64,000 nucleotides of DNA from Mycobacteroides franklinii. GTDB lineage: Bacteria > Actinomycetota > Actinomycetes > Mycobacteriales > Mycobacteriaceae. The translations under genes and the position numbers were made by a program. A model generated the notes under the pieces. That model did not search any database. It worked only from the letters and a program-made list of their open reading frames with translations, and was not told the origin of the DNA. The stretch is taken from contig NZ_MAFQ01000009.1 of the NCBI RefSeq assembly GCF_002013895.1, positions 62,001 through 126,000 of the forward strand. The letters run 5' to 3'. Below are positions 28,439 to 38,036 of this stretch, piece by piece (position 1 is the stretch's first letter; the number at the start of each line of letters is the position of its first letter).

Positions 28439-29987
28439 CCAGACTCCCAAGTGCCTCTAGGGCGGAGCGCAGCTCCACGCGGTCGTCGAAGGGCACCGTG
28501 ACATCGCCCGTCTTCTGACCGCTCTCATGCCCCTTGCCCGCGATCAGGACGGTATCCCCCGGGCGCGCCCATAGCGTGGCGAAGTCGATAGCGGCTCGCC
28601 GATCGCCGATTTCGATCACCTCGGCATCCGAACCAGCTGTGCCGGAGATGATCTCGGCGCGGATCGCGGCCGGTTCTTCATTTCGCGGATTGTCGTCGGT
28701 GACCACCACAAGATCGGCCAGCTCCCCGGCGACCTCCCCCATCTCGGCGCGCTTACCGCGATCGCGGTTACCGCCGGCACCGAACACCACCGCCAGGCGG
28801 CCGCCGCGGTGGGCGCGCAGGCTTTCCAGCACAGCACGCAATGCGCCGGGCTTGTGGGCATAGTCGACGACGGCGAGAAATGGCTGACCGGCGACCACCG
28901 CCTCCATGCGCCCCGGCACGCCCGCGGGCGCGATCCCCGGCGCGGCAGTCGCGGCGGAAACGCCAAGCATCTCCAAAATAGCCACGGCCACAAGACAATT
29001 GGCAACATTGTAGTGACCGGGTAAGGCGATCGCGAGTTCAATGCTGTGCGCCGGACCATTCGCGACGAACCGCTGACCGCCGTCGTGACCCACCGCCACA
29101 CCCGAACAGGTCCAGTCCGCGGCACCACCGGCACGCGAGCTCACCGTGACGACCCCGGGGCCCGCCTCGCGCGCCAGCGCGGCCATGGCCTGCCCGGCAT
29201 CATCGTCGACACAGATGACACAGCGCTGCGCTCGCTGAGGCGAATCGCGCTGGAACAACCGCGCCTTGGTGGCGAAGTAGTCCTCCATGTCGGGATGAAA
29301 ATCCAGGTGATCTCGCGACAGGTTGGTGAAGGCCCCTACCGCGAAGCGCGTGCCGTCCACGCGATTGAGGGCCAACGCGTGGCTGGATACCTCCATGACC
29401 ACGGTGTCCACCCCGCGCTGGACCATTTCGGCCAGCAGTTCCTGCAGCGCCGGTGCCTCGGGGGTGGTCAGCGCGCTCGGTACGTCCTCGCCATCGATCC
29501 GGACACCGACGGTGCCGATGAGACCGACCCGCCGACCCGCGGCCCGCAGCCCCGCCTCGACCAGGTAGGTGGTCGTGGTCTTGCCGGAGGTGCCGGTGAC
29601 ACCGACTACCCGCAGATGGCGAGAGGGCTCTCCGTAAACGGTCGCCGCGAGTTCACCCAGCACCGAACGCGGGAAGGGGTGAACCAATACCGCGATATCC
29701 GAGAGCTCCGGGCCCTGATCCTCCAGTAGTCGCGCGCCGGCAGCATCCGTGAGCACGGCCGTCGCACCCGCGGCGACGGCCTCCGAAGCGAACTGCGCAC
29801 CATGTGTACTGGTGCCGGGCAGCGCGGCGAAGAGGTCACCCGCGCGAGCATCCTGCGCCCTGAGCGTGACTCCGGAGACGGTGGCGGGGTTCTGTCCGCG
29901 CAGCTCGGCCGACACCAGTGAGGCCAGATCGGAGACCGGGTGCGGGTGCGTCCGGGGAAGGAACCGGTGGGTTCCGGATGCCGCCAC
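28431..29987 (-). CDS. murE: UDP-MurNAc-dipeptide--meso-diaminopimelate ligase
   Basis: Adds the third stem residue. 518 aa with [17 protein letters not shown] (P-loop), TTPEAP for the UDP-MurNAc peptide and [10 protein letters not shown]. The DNPR motif selects meso-DAP, as expected for mycobacterial peptidoglycan. The GTG at 29987 has AGGAGG 9 nt upstream. A 98-bp gap separates it from pbpB. The extra genes present here in Mtb (PE_PGRS and others) are absent. Confidence 0.98.
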   Translation of the reverse strand: MAASGTHRFLPRTHPHPVSDLASLVSAELRGQNPATVSGVTLRAQDARAGDLFAALPGTSTHGAQFASEAVAAGATAVLTDAAGARLLEDQGPELSDIAVLVHPFPRSVLGELAATVYGEPSRHLRVVGVTGTSGKTTTTYLVEAGLRAAGRRVGLIGTVGVRIDGEDVPSALTTPEAPALQELLAEMVQRGVDTVVMEVSSHALALNRVDGTRFAVGAFTNLSRDHLDFHPDMEDYFATKARLFQRDSPQRAQRCVICVDDDAGQAMAALAREAGPGVVTVSSRAGGAADWTCSGVAVGHDGGQRFVANGPAHSIELAIALPGHYNVANCLVAVAILEMLGVSAATAAPGIAPAGVPGRMEAVVAGQPFLAVVDYAHKPGALRAVLESLRAHRGGRLAVVFGAGGNRDRGKRAEMGEVAGELADLVVVTDDNPRNEEPAAIRAEIISGTAGSDAEVIEIGDRRAAIDFATLWARPGDTVLIAGKGHESGQKTGDVTVPFDDRVELRSALEALGSLDD

Positions 29988-30085
29988 CTGCGATCACCTC
30001 CTGCCGTATTTCTGCCGCCCATACCCTCGGGCGTCAAACGACACTACCGGGCGCGCCGTCGTACCCCGATCGGATGAGGATGGGC

Positions 30086-32014
30086 TCAGGTCGCCTGCAG
30101 GATCAGTGGTGGCCCGGGATCAGGTGATAGTGGCACGTTTTCGCGCCGCATCAACCAGGACGCGATGTTGTGGAACAGTGGCGCCGCCGTCATGTGCGCA
30201 GAGCCGTCCGAGCCGCGTTTCGGCGCATTCATCTCGATACCGATGACGTACCGGGGATCGTCTGTCGTGGCGATTCCCGCGAAGGTGATCCAGTAGACGT
30301 CGTCGAAGTAGCACCCACAGGCGGGATTGATCTGCTGGGCAGTGCCGGTCTTGCCGCTGAGTTGGTAGCCGTCGACCGCGCCGGACGCGCCCGTGCCGTT
30401 CTGAATCTGACGCGCGTCCGGTTGCAGCACCGCGCGCAGCATGTTCCGGACGGTGCGCGCGGTTCCCGCGTTGACCACCTGCACGGGCTCCGGGCGTGGC
30501 TCCTCTTTTCGGGTGCCATCGGGTGCCGTGATGCTCTTGACGATGCGGGGCGGAATCCGCACGCCGTCGTTGGCGATGGCCTGGTACATGCCTGTCATCT
30601 GTAGCAGCGTCATCGACAGGCCCTGGCCGATTGGCAGGTTCGAGAACGTGCTGCCGGACCACTGCTCGATCGGCGGCACGATACCGGCGCTCTCACCTGG
30701 AAGGCCGACTCCGGTGCGCTGGCCCAGCCCGAATTTGTCCACCAAATCCATGAAGCGTTCCGGGCCCACCCGTTGGGCCAGCATGAGAGTGCCGACGTTG
30801 GAAGACTTTCCGAAGACACCGGTGGTGGTGAATGGCACCGTCCCGTGGGCCCACGCGTCCCGGACGGTCACCCCACCCATATTGATGGAGCCCGGAACCT
30901 GCAGCACCTCATCGGGATTGGACAGATCATTCTCTATCACAGCCGAAGCGGTGATGACCTTGTTGACCGATCCTGGCTCGAACGGCGAGGAGACCGAGAG
31001 ATTGCCCATCTCACGGTTGCCCTGCTTTCCGAGGTTCTGCGACGGGTCAAAGGTGTTGTCGTTGGCCATCGCCAGGACCTCACCGGTCTTGGAATCGAGC
31101 ACGACCGCGGAAACGCTGCGCGCATCGGACAAGTCCCTCGCCTGCTGGACCTGCTGCTGCACGTAGAACTGAATGTCGTTGTCCAGGGTGAGCTCGACCG
31201 TGGACCCGTTGACGGCATTGTGCTGGTCGCGGGTGCTGCCGGGGATCACCGCACCGTCGGAGCCGCGGTCGTAGGTCACGGACCCGTCCTTGCCTGCCAG
31301 CGAACTGTCGAGGGAATCCTCAAGGCCGAGAAGGCCGTAACCCTCCCAGTCGATGCTGCCGACGATATTGGCGGCCAGCGAGCCACCGGGATACTGGCGG
31401 ATGTCCTGCCGCTCGGCGCCCACTTCCGGAAATTCCTTGACGATCTCGGTGGCGATGGCCGGATCGACCGAACGCGCGAGGTACGCGAAGGTGTCGTCGC
31501 TGCGGATCTTCTTCAACAGGCTCTTGGCGTCAGGCTTGTTACCCAGCTTGGCCGAGACTCCAGCTGCGATGTCCTGCAGCCGCCGCTCGGGTTCGACGGC
31601 GCGTGTCTTCGCCGCCTTGGCCTTATCGGCATCGCTCTTACCGGGGTCCTTGAGGATCTGCTCGCTTTTCTCCCAGGCCTTGTTGAGTTGTTCGCGAATC
31701 TTCTTGGGCTGGAAGGTGAGAGCGCGGGCCTCGATGGTGAACGCCAGCTTGTTGCCCGCGCGGTCGACGATGGTGCCGCGCAGCGCCTTCTCGGTGTCGG
31801 TGACCTTCAGCTGCCCCGCAGCCTCCGCGCGCAGCCCCGCGGCGCGCGGTCCTTGGAGAGTGAACAGCTGAATGGCCGCGATGGCCAACACCACGAAGAT
31901 GACGATGTTGCCCGTGCGGTGACGAAAGGCGAATCCTGCCGTCCGTGAAATGGCAGCCGCGGGCCGTCGAGTGCGACGGGCACCGACCGGCCGGGACGGA
32001 TCCTGCCGGTTCAC
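30086..32014 (-). CDS. pbpB: Septal transpeptidase PbpB (FtsI, PBP3-like)
   Basis: Class B penicillin-binding protein cross-linking septal peptidoglycan with FtsW. 642 aa: basic cytoplasmic N-terminus, one membrane helix (~36-54), dimerisation domain, then transpeptidase with S349-V-N-K352 (nucleophile), S404-S-N406 and K555-T-G557. A Cys pair (PACGCYF, ~565-568) follows the KTG motif. GTG start overlapping the ftsL stop (GTGA). Confidence 0.97.
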   Translation of the reverse strand: MNRQDPSRPVGARRTRRPAAAISRTAGFAFRHRTGNIVIFVVLAIAAIQLFTLQGPRAAGLRAEAAGQLKVTDTEKALRGTIVDRAGNKLAFTIEARALTFQPKKIREQLNKAWEKSEQILKDPGKSDADKAKAAKTRAVEPERRLQDIAAGVSAKLGNKPDAKSLLKKIRSDDTFAYLARSVDPAIATEIVKEFPEVGAERQDIRQYPGGSLAANIVGSIDWEGYGLLGLEDSLDSSLAGKDGSVTYDRGSDGAVIPGSTRDQHNAVNGSTVELTLDNDIQFYVQQQVQQARDLSDARSVSAVVLDSKTGEVLAMANDNTFDPSQNLGKQGNREMGNLSVSSPFEPGSVNKVITASAVIENDLSNPDEVLQVPGSINMGGVTVRDAWAHGTVPFTTTGVFGKSSNVGTLMLAQRVGPERFMDLVDKFGLGQRTGVGLPGESAGIVPPIEQWSGSTFSNLPIGQGLSMTLLQMTGMYQAIANDGVRIPPRIVKSITAPDGTRKEEPRPEPVQVVNAGTARTVRNMLRAVLQPDARQIQNGTGASGAVDGYQLSGKTGTAQQINPACGCYFDDVYWITFAGIATTDDPRYVIGIEMNAPKRGSDGSAHMTAAPLFHNIASWLMRRENVPLSPDPGPPLILQAT

Positions 32015-32961
32015 GCCGTCGGGTGGGGACTCGTTGTTGCCACGGGATTGAATTGTTCCCCGGTTACTGGAGAATTCGTGATATTTGATGCTTGCGGCGC
32101 GTCGGCCACGGGGGGCGGAACCTCGAGCACGGGTGCCGGTGGCGCCGGCGGCACGGCCGCGGGATCCTGCCCGACGGGAGCTTCGACTACGGGCACGGGT
32201 GGAACCGCCGCCGGCGGGGCCATATGCGGTACGAGAGCCACCGGGGGCGGTACCGGAGGCAATTGCACAGGTACCTCGACCGAATTACCGGCCTTCGGAA
32301 CGGCATCGGCGTCATCCGGGATCACGGAGTTCAGGGGTGCCGGTGCAACACCTTCGGCGGGCTTGGGGGCGCCCACCAGCAGCCAGTTACCCTGCGGGTC
32401 ACGCACCAGATGCGCGATATCGCGGGACGGGATCATGCCGAGATCGCGCGCCGAATCGGCCAGCGCGGGCGCCGATTCCGCACGCAACACATCGCGTTCG
32501 AGGGCTTCCTTGCGTTGCAGCAACTCCTCGTTGGTGCGCCGCTGGCTACCCAGCTGATAGGAGCGTTCCGCGGCGTCTGTCGACAACCACAGCGTGATGG
32601 CCAGGCCGACACCGAGGGCGCCGATCACCAACACGACGAAGGGGACTTTGGTGACCCAGACATGCGGTCGCAGGTCCACCTCGGACAGGCGGGTGAGAAT
32701 TCGCTCACGCAGTGGTATCCGGATGACCTTGGGGGCCTTGGCCTTGCGTGCCTTTGCCCGAGCCTTTGCCTGTCGCGTGCTGGCGGCGGGGCGGATCTTC
32801 TCCGGAGCCTGACGCTGCACCGGGATCGGCATGGTCTGCGGAGCAGAACGTCGCGGACGTGCCGAGGGACCCACCGAGGCAGCCTTGGATGCCCCGGTTC
32901 GACGCTTGGCGGGCTTGGTCTTCTTGGGCGCCTCGCCGACATTCTTGCGCACACCGATCAT
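32011..32961 (-). CDS. ftsL: FtsL-like divisome protein, Pro-rich
   Basis: A 316-aa bitopic protein in the ftsL slot between rsmH and pbpB; Mtb Rv2164c is the counterpart. Very basic N-terminal 95 residues (Lys/Arg/Ala/Pro), one membrane helix (~107-127), a short periplasmic coiled coil ([19 protein letters not shown], 142-160), then a long Pro/Val/Ala-rich tail. The coiled coil pairs with FtsB-type partners in other bacteria. It overlaps both neighbours by 4 bp. Confidence 0.88.
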   Translation of the reverse strand: MIGVRKNVGEAPKKTKPAKRRTGASKAASVGPSARPRRSAPQTMPIPVQRQAPEKIRPAASTRQAKARAKARKAKAPKVIRIPLRERILTRLSEVDLRPHVWVTKVPFVVLVIGALGVGLAITLWLSTDAAERSYQLGSQRRTNEELLQRKEALERDVLRAESAPALADSARDLGMIPSRDIAHLVRDPQGNWLLVGAPKPAEGVAPAPLNSVIPDDADAVPKAGNSVEVPVQLPPVPPPVALVPHMAPPAAVPPVPVVEAPVGQDPAAVPPAPPAPVLEVPPPVADAPQASNITNSPVTGEQFNPVATTSPHPTA

Positions 32962-33953
32962 GACTTCCTCCTATCCCCAACTCGTTCGACTGCCCGCAAC
33001 CGCACTGGTGCACTGCGCGGATTGACTTCTATTTCTGCTTCGTCGGCGCGCTCCGCGCCACGGGTGATCGCCCTGAACTCCGGTGCATCACTGGGCAATT
33101 CGACCGGTAGGTCGATAGGCGACCGAGACGCGGTGGCAGCGGTGAACTCCGCCTTGACGATCTTGTCTTCCAGCGACTGGTACGCCATGACCGCGACGCG
33201 GCCGCCCGGGCGCAGCGCGGCCATCGCGGTAGGTATCGCCCCCGCAAGGGATTCCAGCTCGGCGTTGACCGCGATCCGGAGCGCCTGAAAGGTCCGTTTC
33301 GCCGGGTGGCCGCCGGTGCGACGAGTGGCCGCCGGGATGGTCGCGTACAGCAATTCGACCAACTGCCCACTGCGCGTGAAGGGTTCCGCGTCCCGACGCC
33401 GGACGATCTCGTCAGCGATTCGGCGCGCGAAGCGCTCCTCACCGTATCTGCTGAGCACCCTCGACAGCTCCACCGCCGAATAGGTGTTCAGGATATCGGC
33501 GGCGGTCAGCTCGTCCTGCGCATTCATCCGCATGTCGAGCGGGGCGTCCACGGAGTAGGCGAATCCACGTTCGGCTTGATCGAGCTGCATGGAGGACACA
33601 CCCAGGTCAAAAAGCACCGCGTCGACCGAAGACGTTGCGCGGTAACCCAGCCCGTCAAGAGCATCGGCCATGCCGTCGTAACGGGTATGCACGCCGATGA
33701 AACGCGACCCGAAGTGCGCCAGTCGCGCCCGGGCGATATCAAGAGCATTGGTGTCGCGATCGAGGCCGACAACCGTCAGGCCCGGCAACATGGTGAGGAA
33801 ATATTCCGTATGCCCACCGGCACCCAGCGTGGCGTCGACCAGAACGGCGCCCGACCCGTCAGCGGAGCTGACGGTCAGTGCCGGAGCAAGCAACTCATAG
33901 CAGCGGTCGCGCATGACCGGAATGTGACCAAATCGAGAATCGTTGTCAGACAC
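32958..33953 (-). CDS. rsmH: 16S rRNA (cytosine1402-N4)-methyltransferase
   Basis: Methylates C1402 in the ribosomal P site. 331 aa; [13 protein letters not shown], the SAM motif [31 protein letters not shown] and the [15 protein letters not shown] segment are typical RsmH/MraW. I chose the GTG at 33953 because GGAGGGG lies 7 nt upstream; the frame is open further up, across the mraZ gap. Confidence 0.97.
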   Translation of the reverse strand: MSDNDSRFGHIPVMRDRCYELLAPALTVSSADGSGAVLVDATLGAGGHTEYFLTMLPGLTVVGLDRDTNALDIARARLAHFGSRFIGVHTRYDGMADALDGLGYRATSSVDAVLFDLGVSSMQLDQAERGFAYSVDAPLDMRMNAQDELTAADILNTYSAVELSRVLSRYGEERFARRIADEIVRRRDAEPFTRSGQLVELLYATIPAATRRTGGHPAKRTFQALRIAVNAELESLAGAIPTAMAALRPGGRVAVMAYQSLEDKIVKAEFTAATASRSPIDLPVELPSDAPEFRAITRGAERADEAEIEVNPRSAPVRLRAVERVGDRRKS

Positions 33954-34083
33954 GGCGATACCCCTCCGGGAGCGGGAGATGCAGCGGAGCCGCGCAGCCC
34001 GGTCCCTGCCCGATGGTGCGAACCTGGCGTCGGGGAAGTACGCCAGGGTCGTATCGGACAGAGGCCGCGCTGCACGGATCCGC

Positions 34084-34515
34084 TCAGAAAATGCCATTGA
34101 GAGATTCATCGCTGGCCGTCGAGAAGTTCTCTTCGTGTTCCTCGAGGTACTGCTGCCACTTGGTGGCATCCCAAATCTCTAGGTAGTCAACGGATCCGAT
34201 GACGACACACTCCTTGGACAGATCCGCGTACCGCCGATGGTCGGCGGACAGGGTGATGCGGCCCTGCGCGTCCGGATGCTGTTCGTCGGTGGCCGCCGCC
34301 AGGTTGCGCAGAAAGGCACGAGCCTCCGGGTTGCTCCGAGAAGCCGCGGCGGCCTTGCGTGCCAGCTGCTCGAACTCGGCCCGTGGATACACCGCGAGGC
34401 TGTGGTCCTGGCTTTTGGTAACCATCAACCCTCCCGCTAGTGCGTCCCGAAACTTGGCGGGCAATGTGAGCCGCCCTTTGTCATCGAGCCTGGGCGTGTA
34501 GGTACCGAGAAACAT
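34084..34515 (-). CDS. mraZ: Transcriptional regulator MraZ
   Basis: A 143-aa AbrB-like DNA-binding protein with two SpoVT/AbrB swapped-hairpin repeats ([19 protein letters not shown] and [18 protein letters not shown]). It represses the dcw operon from the first position by binding direct repeats upstream. GGGAGG precedes the ATG at 34515. The MraZ-type boxes are visible 52-77 bp upstream. A long extra loop (~50-75, Ala/Arg-rich) separates the halves. Confidence 0.96.
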   Translation of the reverse strand: MFLGTYTPRLDDKGRLTLPAKFRDALAGGLMVTKSQDHSLAVYPRAEFEQLARKAAAASRSNPEARAFLRNLAAATDEQHPDAQGRITLSADHRRYADLSKECVVIGSVDYLEIWDATKWQQYLEEHEENFSTASDESLNGIF

Positions 34516-34566
34516 CCCGACACCTCCCTGCCCAAACCCTTCGGAGCTACCCTTCCCTCCGATGTC

Positions 34567-34592
34567 CGCCACTTTACCCCACAATCCCCCAC
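34567..34592 (-). promoter_or_regulatory. MraZ box: three repeats at 10-bp spacing
   Basis: On the minus strand, GTGGGG (34592-34587), GTGGGG (34582-34577) and GTGGCG (34572-34567) are spaced exactly 10 bp, matching the TGGG-N direct repeats bound by MraZ rings. They lie upstream of mraZ. Two more GTGGG words occur on the same strand at 34634-34629 and 34623-34618, 11 bp apart. Confidence 0.8.
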
Positions 34593-34683
34593 TTTGAATC
34601 TGATTTGCCGCGTGTCTCCCCACCGTGCACCCACGATGAGGCTGAGGAGCGCCGTCGACGCACTGTTTACGCAGGTAAACCCA

Positions 34684-34699
34684 GTGGGGATGAGTGGGG
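34684..34699 (+). promoter_or_regulatory. Second GTGGGG pair with 10-bp spacing, opposite strand
   Basis: GTGGGG at 34684-34689 and 34694-34699 on the plus strand, again 10 bp apart, with a looser pair at 34779-34784 and 34792-34797. It could be a further MraZ contact or chance in GC-rich DNA. The 360-bp stretch 34516-34875 holds these boxes and a terminator but no gene I can support. Confidence 0.4.
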
Positions 34700-34818
34700 C
34701 GCCGTTACCCAGGCGAGTTGATAACGATTTGGCCTGCCCGTCCGGCCGGGCTTGCGCGCGGTCACTCCACGACGCGCAGTGGTGAGGATGAGTGGGTCAA
34801 GCAGCAACGCACATAGCA

Positions 34819-34847
34819 ACAGACCCGCGCTGATCGCGCGGGTCTGT
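34819..34847 (-). terminator. Strong hairpin terminator after the DUF3040 gene
   Basis: A perfect 12-bp stem ACAGACCCGCGC/GCGCGGGTCTGT with a 5-base loop. It lies 28 bp past the DUF3040 stop (minus strand) and upstream of the mraZ promoter region, insulating the two. It is GC-rich and lacks a long T-run, as usual for mycobacterial terminators. Confidence 0.8.
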
Positions 34848-34875
34848 GTTTCGTGACCGGTTTAGAAGGTGTTTG

Positions 34876-35283
34876 TCAGTTGTCGAAGCGGCGGCGGAAC
34901 CGCTCTTCCATGCGTTGTGCGAACGACCCGGCTGCGCGGGGCTTACGGGCACGGCCGCCGGCCCCACCCTGTCCCCCCTGACCGACCGGGCTGGCCTCGG
35001 AGCGCCGGCTTCCGATGATCGCGAAGACCGCCGCGCCAAACATGACCACAAATCCGATGACGCTCAGGACCGGGAAGTTTCCGATCTGCGTGGCGGGTAC
35101 CGCGACACCGATCACCAACATCGCCAATCCGATGCAAAACAGCGCCGCGCCCTGCAGGCGGCGGCGGCTGGAGGTCGCACCCAGCCGTCCTCCGCGCACA
35201 CTCGACGCAAACTTGGGATCCTCCGCGTACAGCGCGCTCTCAATCTGGTCGAGCATGCGCTGCTCGTGCTCGGAGAGTGGCAT
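34876..35283 (-). CDS. DUF3040 membrane protein
   Basis: A 135-aa protein: MPLSEHEQRMLDQIESALYAEDPKF is the DUF3040 N-terminal signature, followed by two membrane helices (~44-62 and 68-88) and a Gly/Arg-rich tail ending RMEERFRRRF. Start ATG at 35283 with GGGAGGGA upstream. Counterpart of Mtb Rv2169c. Function unknown. The 321 bp to the divergent GNAT gene hold an AT-rich patch with a possible -10 (CATAAT, 35414-35419) and nothing else I can support. Confidence 0.9.
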   Translation of the reverse strand: MPLSEHEQRMLDQIESALYAEDPKFASSVRGGRLGATSSRRRLQGAALFCIGLAMLVIGVAVPATQIGNFPVLSVIGFVVMFGAAVFAIIGSRRSEASPVGQGGQGGAGGRARKPRAAGSFAQRMEERFRRRFDN

Positions 35284-35604
35284 CTGTCCCTCCCTCTGGC
35301 GCACCGCTACCGGTTGGCTATGTCGTGTCGGCATCAACGCCGGGGAGCGCTGACACTCAATATCTGTTGATGTCTATTTATCAAGGGTGCCGTGGTTACA
35401 ACACCCTCACGTTCATAATACGAGGTGAATACCCGCCATACCACCCGGTTCACCCACCAATCTCACAGCCACCGCCCACCGGGCAACACCGCACCACGGC
35501 GCGCCGACGGACCCGGCGAAAGCCGCGACAGCACCCGGGAACCCGCCGCGCGTGATAGACCCGGGCAGTACACGAAGCCCAACCGGAAACCCGAAGGACG
35601 CACG

Positions 35605-36264
35605 TTGACGACATTCCTGGCCGATCTGTCGCAACGCGATATGCAGCGCCGGCTCAGCGAAGCGCTTCGTGTCTACGTCATCGCCATGGGCTACCCACAC
35701 GGCACCGAGGATCAGCGCGCGCCCATGTGGCTCGAGCACAGTCGCAGGCACGGGTGGCAGGCAGCGGCCATTTTCGATGCTCCGGCCTTCCCGCCGGACC
35801 AGGGCGCCCCGCCCGTTCTGGACCCTGAGCAGGCCCGCATGGTCGGAATCGCGTACGGCTACCGCGGCGCCGCCGACCAGTGGTGGCATCAACAGGTCAG
35901 CCAGGGTCTGCGCAAGTCGGGACGACCGCGCGACCAGGTGAATACCCTGCTCGAGCAGTACTTCGAGCTGACCGAACTGCATGTCGATCCCCAACTACAG
36001 GGCCACGGTTACGGCGAGGCATTGGCACGGCGGCTGCTCTCGCGTCGCACCGAGTCGCATGTCCTGCTGTCCACCCCGGAAATCACCGGCGAATCCAACC
36101 GCGCGTGGCGGTTGTACCGCCGACTGGGATTCACCGATGTCATCCGGCAACACCAGTTCGCGGGAGATCCCCGGCGATTCGCGGTGCTTGGCCGCCCTTT
36201 ACCGCTGGAGCCCGGATATCGACAGCCGGACATGTCCGCCGTCTGGCACGATAATCCGCGATGA
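35605..36264 (+). CDS. GNAT family N-acetyltransferase (Rv2170-like)
   Basis: A 219-aa protein whose C-terminal half has the GNAT acetyl-CoA pyrophosphate loop (LQGHGYGEALARRLL) and beta-strand DLRVLLSTPE-like segments; the N-terminal half is unique to the mycobacterial group. I use the TTG at 35605 (GAAGGA upstream). The frame is open to an ATG at 35425, but that extension is low-complexity His/Arg/Pro. The Mtb counterpart Rv2170 has been reported to acetylate proteins and isoniazid. It overlaps lppM by 4 bp. Confidence 0.85.
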   Translation: MTTFLADLSQRDMQRRLSEALRVYVIAMGYPHGTEDQRAPMWLEHSRRHGWQAAAIFDAPAFPPDQGAPPVLDPEQARMVGIAYGYRGAADQWWHQQVSQGLRKSGRPRDQVNTLLEQYFELTELHVDPQLQGHGYGEALARRLLSRRTESHVLLSTPEITGESNRAWRLYRRLGFTDVIRQHQFAGDPRRFAVLGRPLPLEPGYRQPDMSAVWHDNPR

Positions 36265-36941
36265 CTAAACGAGGGCGGGTGGCGCGGATCACCGCTGTGC
36301 TGTTGTTGACGACGCTGCCGCTGCTGTCGGGATGCGTGCGCGTCAAGGCCTCGATGACCGTCACCACCGACGATCACGTCTCCGGCCAACTGATCGCCGT
36401 CGCCAAACCGCAGGGCAAGAACGACAAGGGCCCCCAGCTCGATCGCAACATGTCCTTCGCCCAGAAGGTTCAGGTGAGCGATTACGAAGAGAACGGCATG
36501 GTGGGGTCCCGGGCCATCTTCAACGACCTGACCTTCGCGGAGGTCCCTCAGCTGGCCGGGATGAACAAAAACGCCGCCGGGTTCGACCTGACCCTGCGAC
36601 GCAATGGCGACGCGGTCGTCCTGGAAGGCCGTGCCGACCTCACCGCACTGGGCGACAACTCAAACGCCGATGTGTCGCTGGCCGTGTCCTTTCCCGGTGA
36701 TATCGAATCCACCAACGGGGAAATGCTCGGCTCCGACGCCGTGCAGTGGAAGCTCAATCCCGGTGTGGTCAGCACCTTTACCGCTACAGCTCGCTACACC
36801 GACCCCAGTACCCGCTCGTTCAACGGTGCCGCGATCTTCGTGTCGATCGCCGCGCTGCTGGTCGGGGCGCTCGTCGCCTCCATGGCCTGGCTGGCCCGTG
36901 ACCAGTCGCCGCGGTTTACGCCCGACCAGTTCCCGGAGTAA
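36261..36941 (+). CDS. lppM: Lipoprotein LppM
   Basis: A 226-aa protein with lipobox LLSGC (Cys25), a beta-rich ectodomain, and a C-terminal membrane helix (~190-211) followed by a short cytosolic tail, the topology of Mtb LppM (Rv2171). LppM has been linked to phagocytosis and early macrophage events. It overlaps the GNAT gene by 4 bp, and its 3' end overlaps the convergent metF-like gene by 26 bp. Confidence 0.9.
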   Translation: MTKRGRVARITAVLLLTTLPLLSGCVRVKASMTVTTDDHVSGQLIAVAKPQGKNDKGPQLDRNMSFAQKVQVSDYEENGMVGSRAIFNDLTFAEVPQLAGMNKNAAGFDLTLRRNGDAVVLEGRADLTALGDNSNADVSLAVSFPGDIESTNGEMLGSDAVQWKLNPGVVSTFTATARYTDPSTRSFNGAAIFVSIAALLVGALVASMAWLARDQSPRFTPDQFPE

Positions 36942-37896
36942 CCCGCACCCCGAGGTTCTCCAACACCTCGGATGTCGCCCGGGCGAAGTTGAGAGTCATG
37001 AAGTGCAGGCATGGCACACCCTCGGCGAGCAGCCGGGCGGCCATCGCGGTGGTGACCTCGACACCGACCTTGCGCACCTCGTCGCGGTCCTCGTCCGGAC
37101 CGTCCCCGGCGGCCCTGAGTAGCCGTTCCTCCAAGGCGGCGGGCAGCGTCGATGAGGAAAGCTCCACCTGCCGGCGCACCGAACGCAGTGAGGTGATGGG
37201 CATGAGCCCCGGGATGATCGGCTTGGCGCCCTGCTCCGGGTCGGTCGCGATCACCCGGTCGCGCAGCCGCAGATAGTCGTCGACATCGAAGAACATCTGG
37301 GTGATGGAGTACTCGGCTCCCGCGCGGAGCTTGTTCACCAGATTGGCGGTATCGCTTTCCAGGTCGATCGCCTGCGGGTGGCCCTCGGGGAAGGACGCCA
37401 CGCCGACATGGAAATCACCGAGGTCCCGAACCAGTTGCACCAGTTCCGTCGCGTACGTCAGCCCGCCGGGGTGAGGAATCCATTCCGCATTGACATCTCC
37501 AGCCGGATCGCCGCGCAGCGCAAGGATATTGGTGATCCCACGATCCACATACGCCCCCACCATGGCGCGCAGCTCATCGACGGTGTGTCCGACGGCGGTC
37601 AGGTGCGCGACCGGCAACAACGTGGTGTTCTCGGCGAGCTCGCCGGTCACCCGCACCGTACGGTCCCGGGTGGAACCACCTGCACCGTAGGTAACCGAGA
37701 CGAACACCGGCTGATACCGTTCGAAAACTCTTGCCGCCCGCCACAAACGAGCCTCAGCCGCCTCGTCGCGGGGCGGCATGAACTCGACCGAGAACGGGAC
37801 CTCGCCGGGCTGAACCGCGGCCAGTCGATCGGCGATCGACCCCGGATCCTGCAGCTCGGCGACCGGTCCATCACGGTCGAGCGGGTGAGTTGTCAC
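36916..37896 (-). CDS. Methylenetetrahydrofolate reductase-like (Rv2172c-like)
   Basis: A 326-aa TIM-barrel of the MetF family: FSVEFMPPRDEAAE (catalytic Glu region), VSVTYGAGGSTRD, NILALRGDP and TQMFFDVDDYLR are the FAD/folate segments. It would reduce 5,10-methylene-THF to 5-methyl-THF for methionine synthesis. The mycobacterial Rv2172c group is divergent from classic MetF. Divergent from the prenyl synthase, with 140 bp between. Confidence 0.88.
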   Translation of the reverse strand: MTTHPLDRDGPVAELQDPGSIADRLAAVQPGEVPFSVEFMPPRDEAAEARLWRAARVFERYQPVFVSVTYGAGGSTRDRTVRVTGELAENTTLLPVAHLTAVGHTVDELRAMVGAYVDRGITNILALRGDPAGDVNAEWIPHPGGLTYATELVQLVRDLGDFHVGVASFPEGHPQAIDLESDTANLVNKLRAGAEYSITQMFFDVDDYLRLRDRVIATDPEQGAKPIIPGLMPITSLRSVRRQVELSSSTLPAALEERLLRAAGDGPDEDRDEVRKVGVEVTTAMAARLLAEGVPCLHFMTLNFARATSEVLENLGVRVTPGTGRA

Positions 37897-38036
37897 TTGT
37901 CCAGGATAGGTGGGATTAGGCTGAGTTCACTCCCGGAGACCCTGCACGCATCCGGGACCCAGTTACGCACCGTGAAAGGACTCCCCCGCTGAGCGTCAAT
38001 GTAGCCGCTGCCAACGCCCGGCACCTGACCGATGCG

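Noticed and set aside
35381..35406. Weak hairpin AGGGTG/CACCCT before the GNAT gene
   Set aside because: Only six pairs with a 12-base loop, not distinct from chance in this composition.
35425..35604. N-terminal extension of the GNAT gene from an ATG at 35425
   Set aside because: The extension is His/Arg/Pro low-complexity with no family match, and a TTG with a good ribosome site starts the conserved part.
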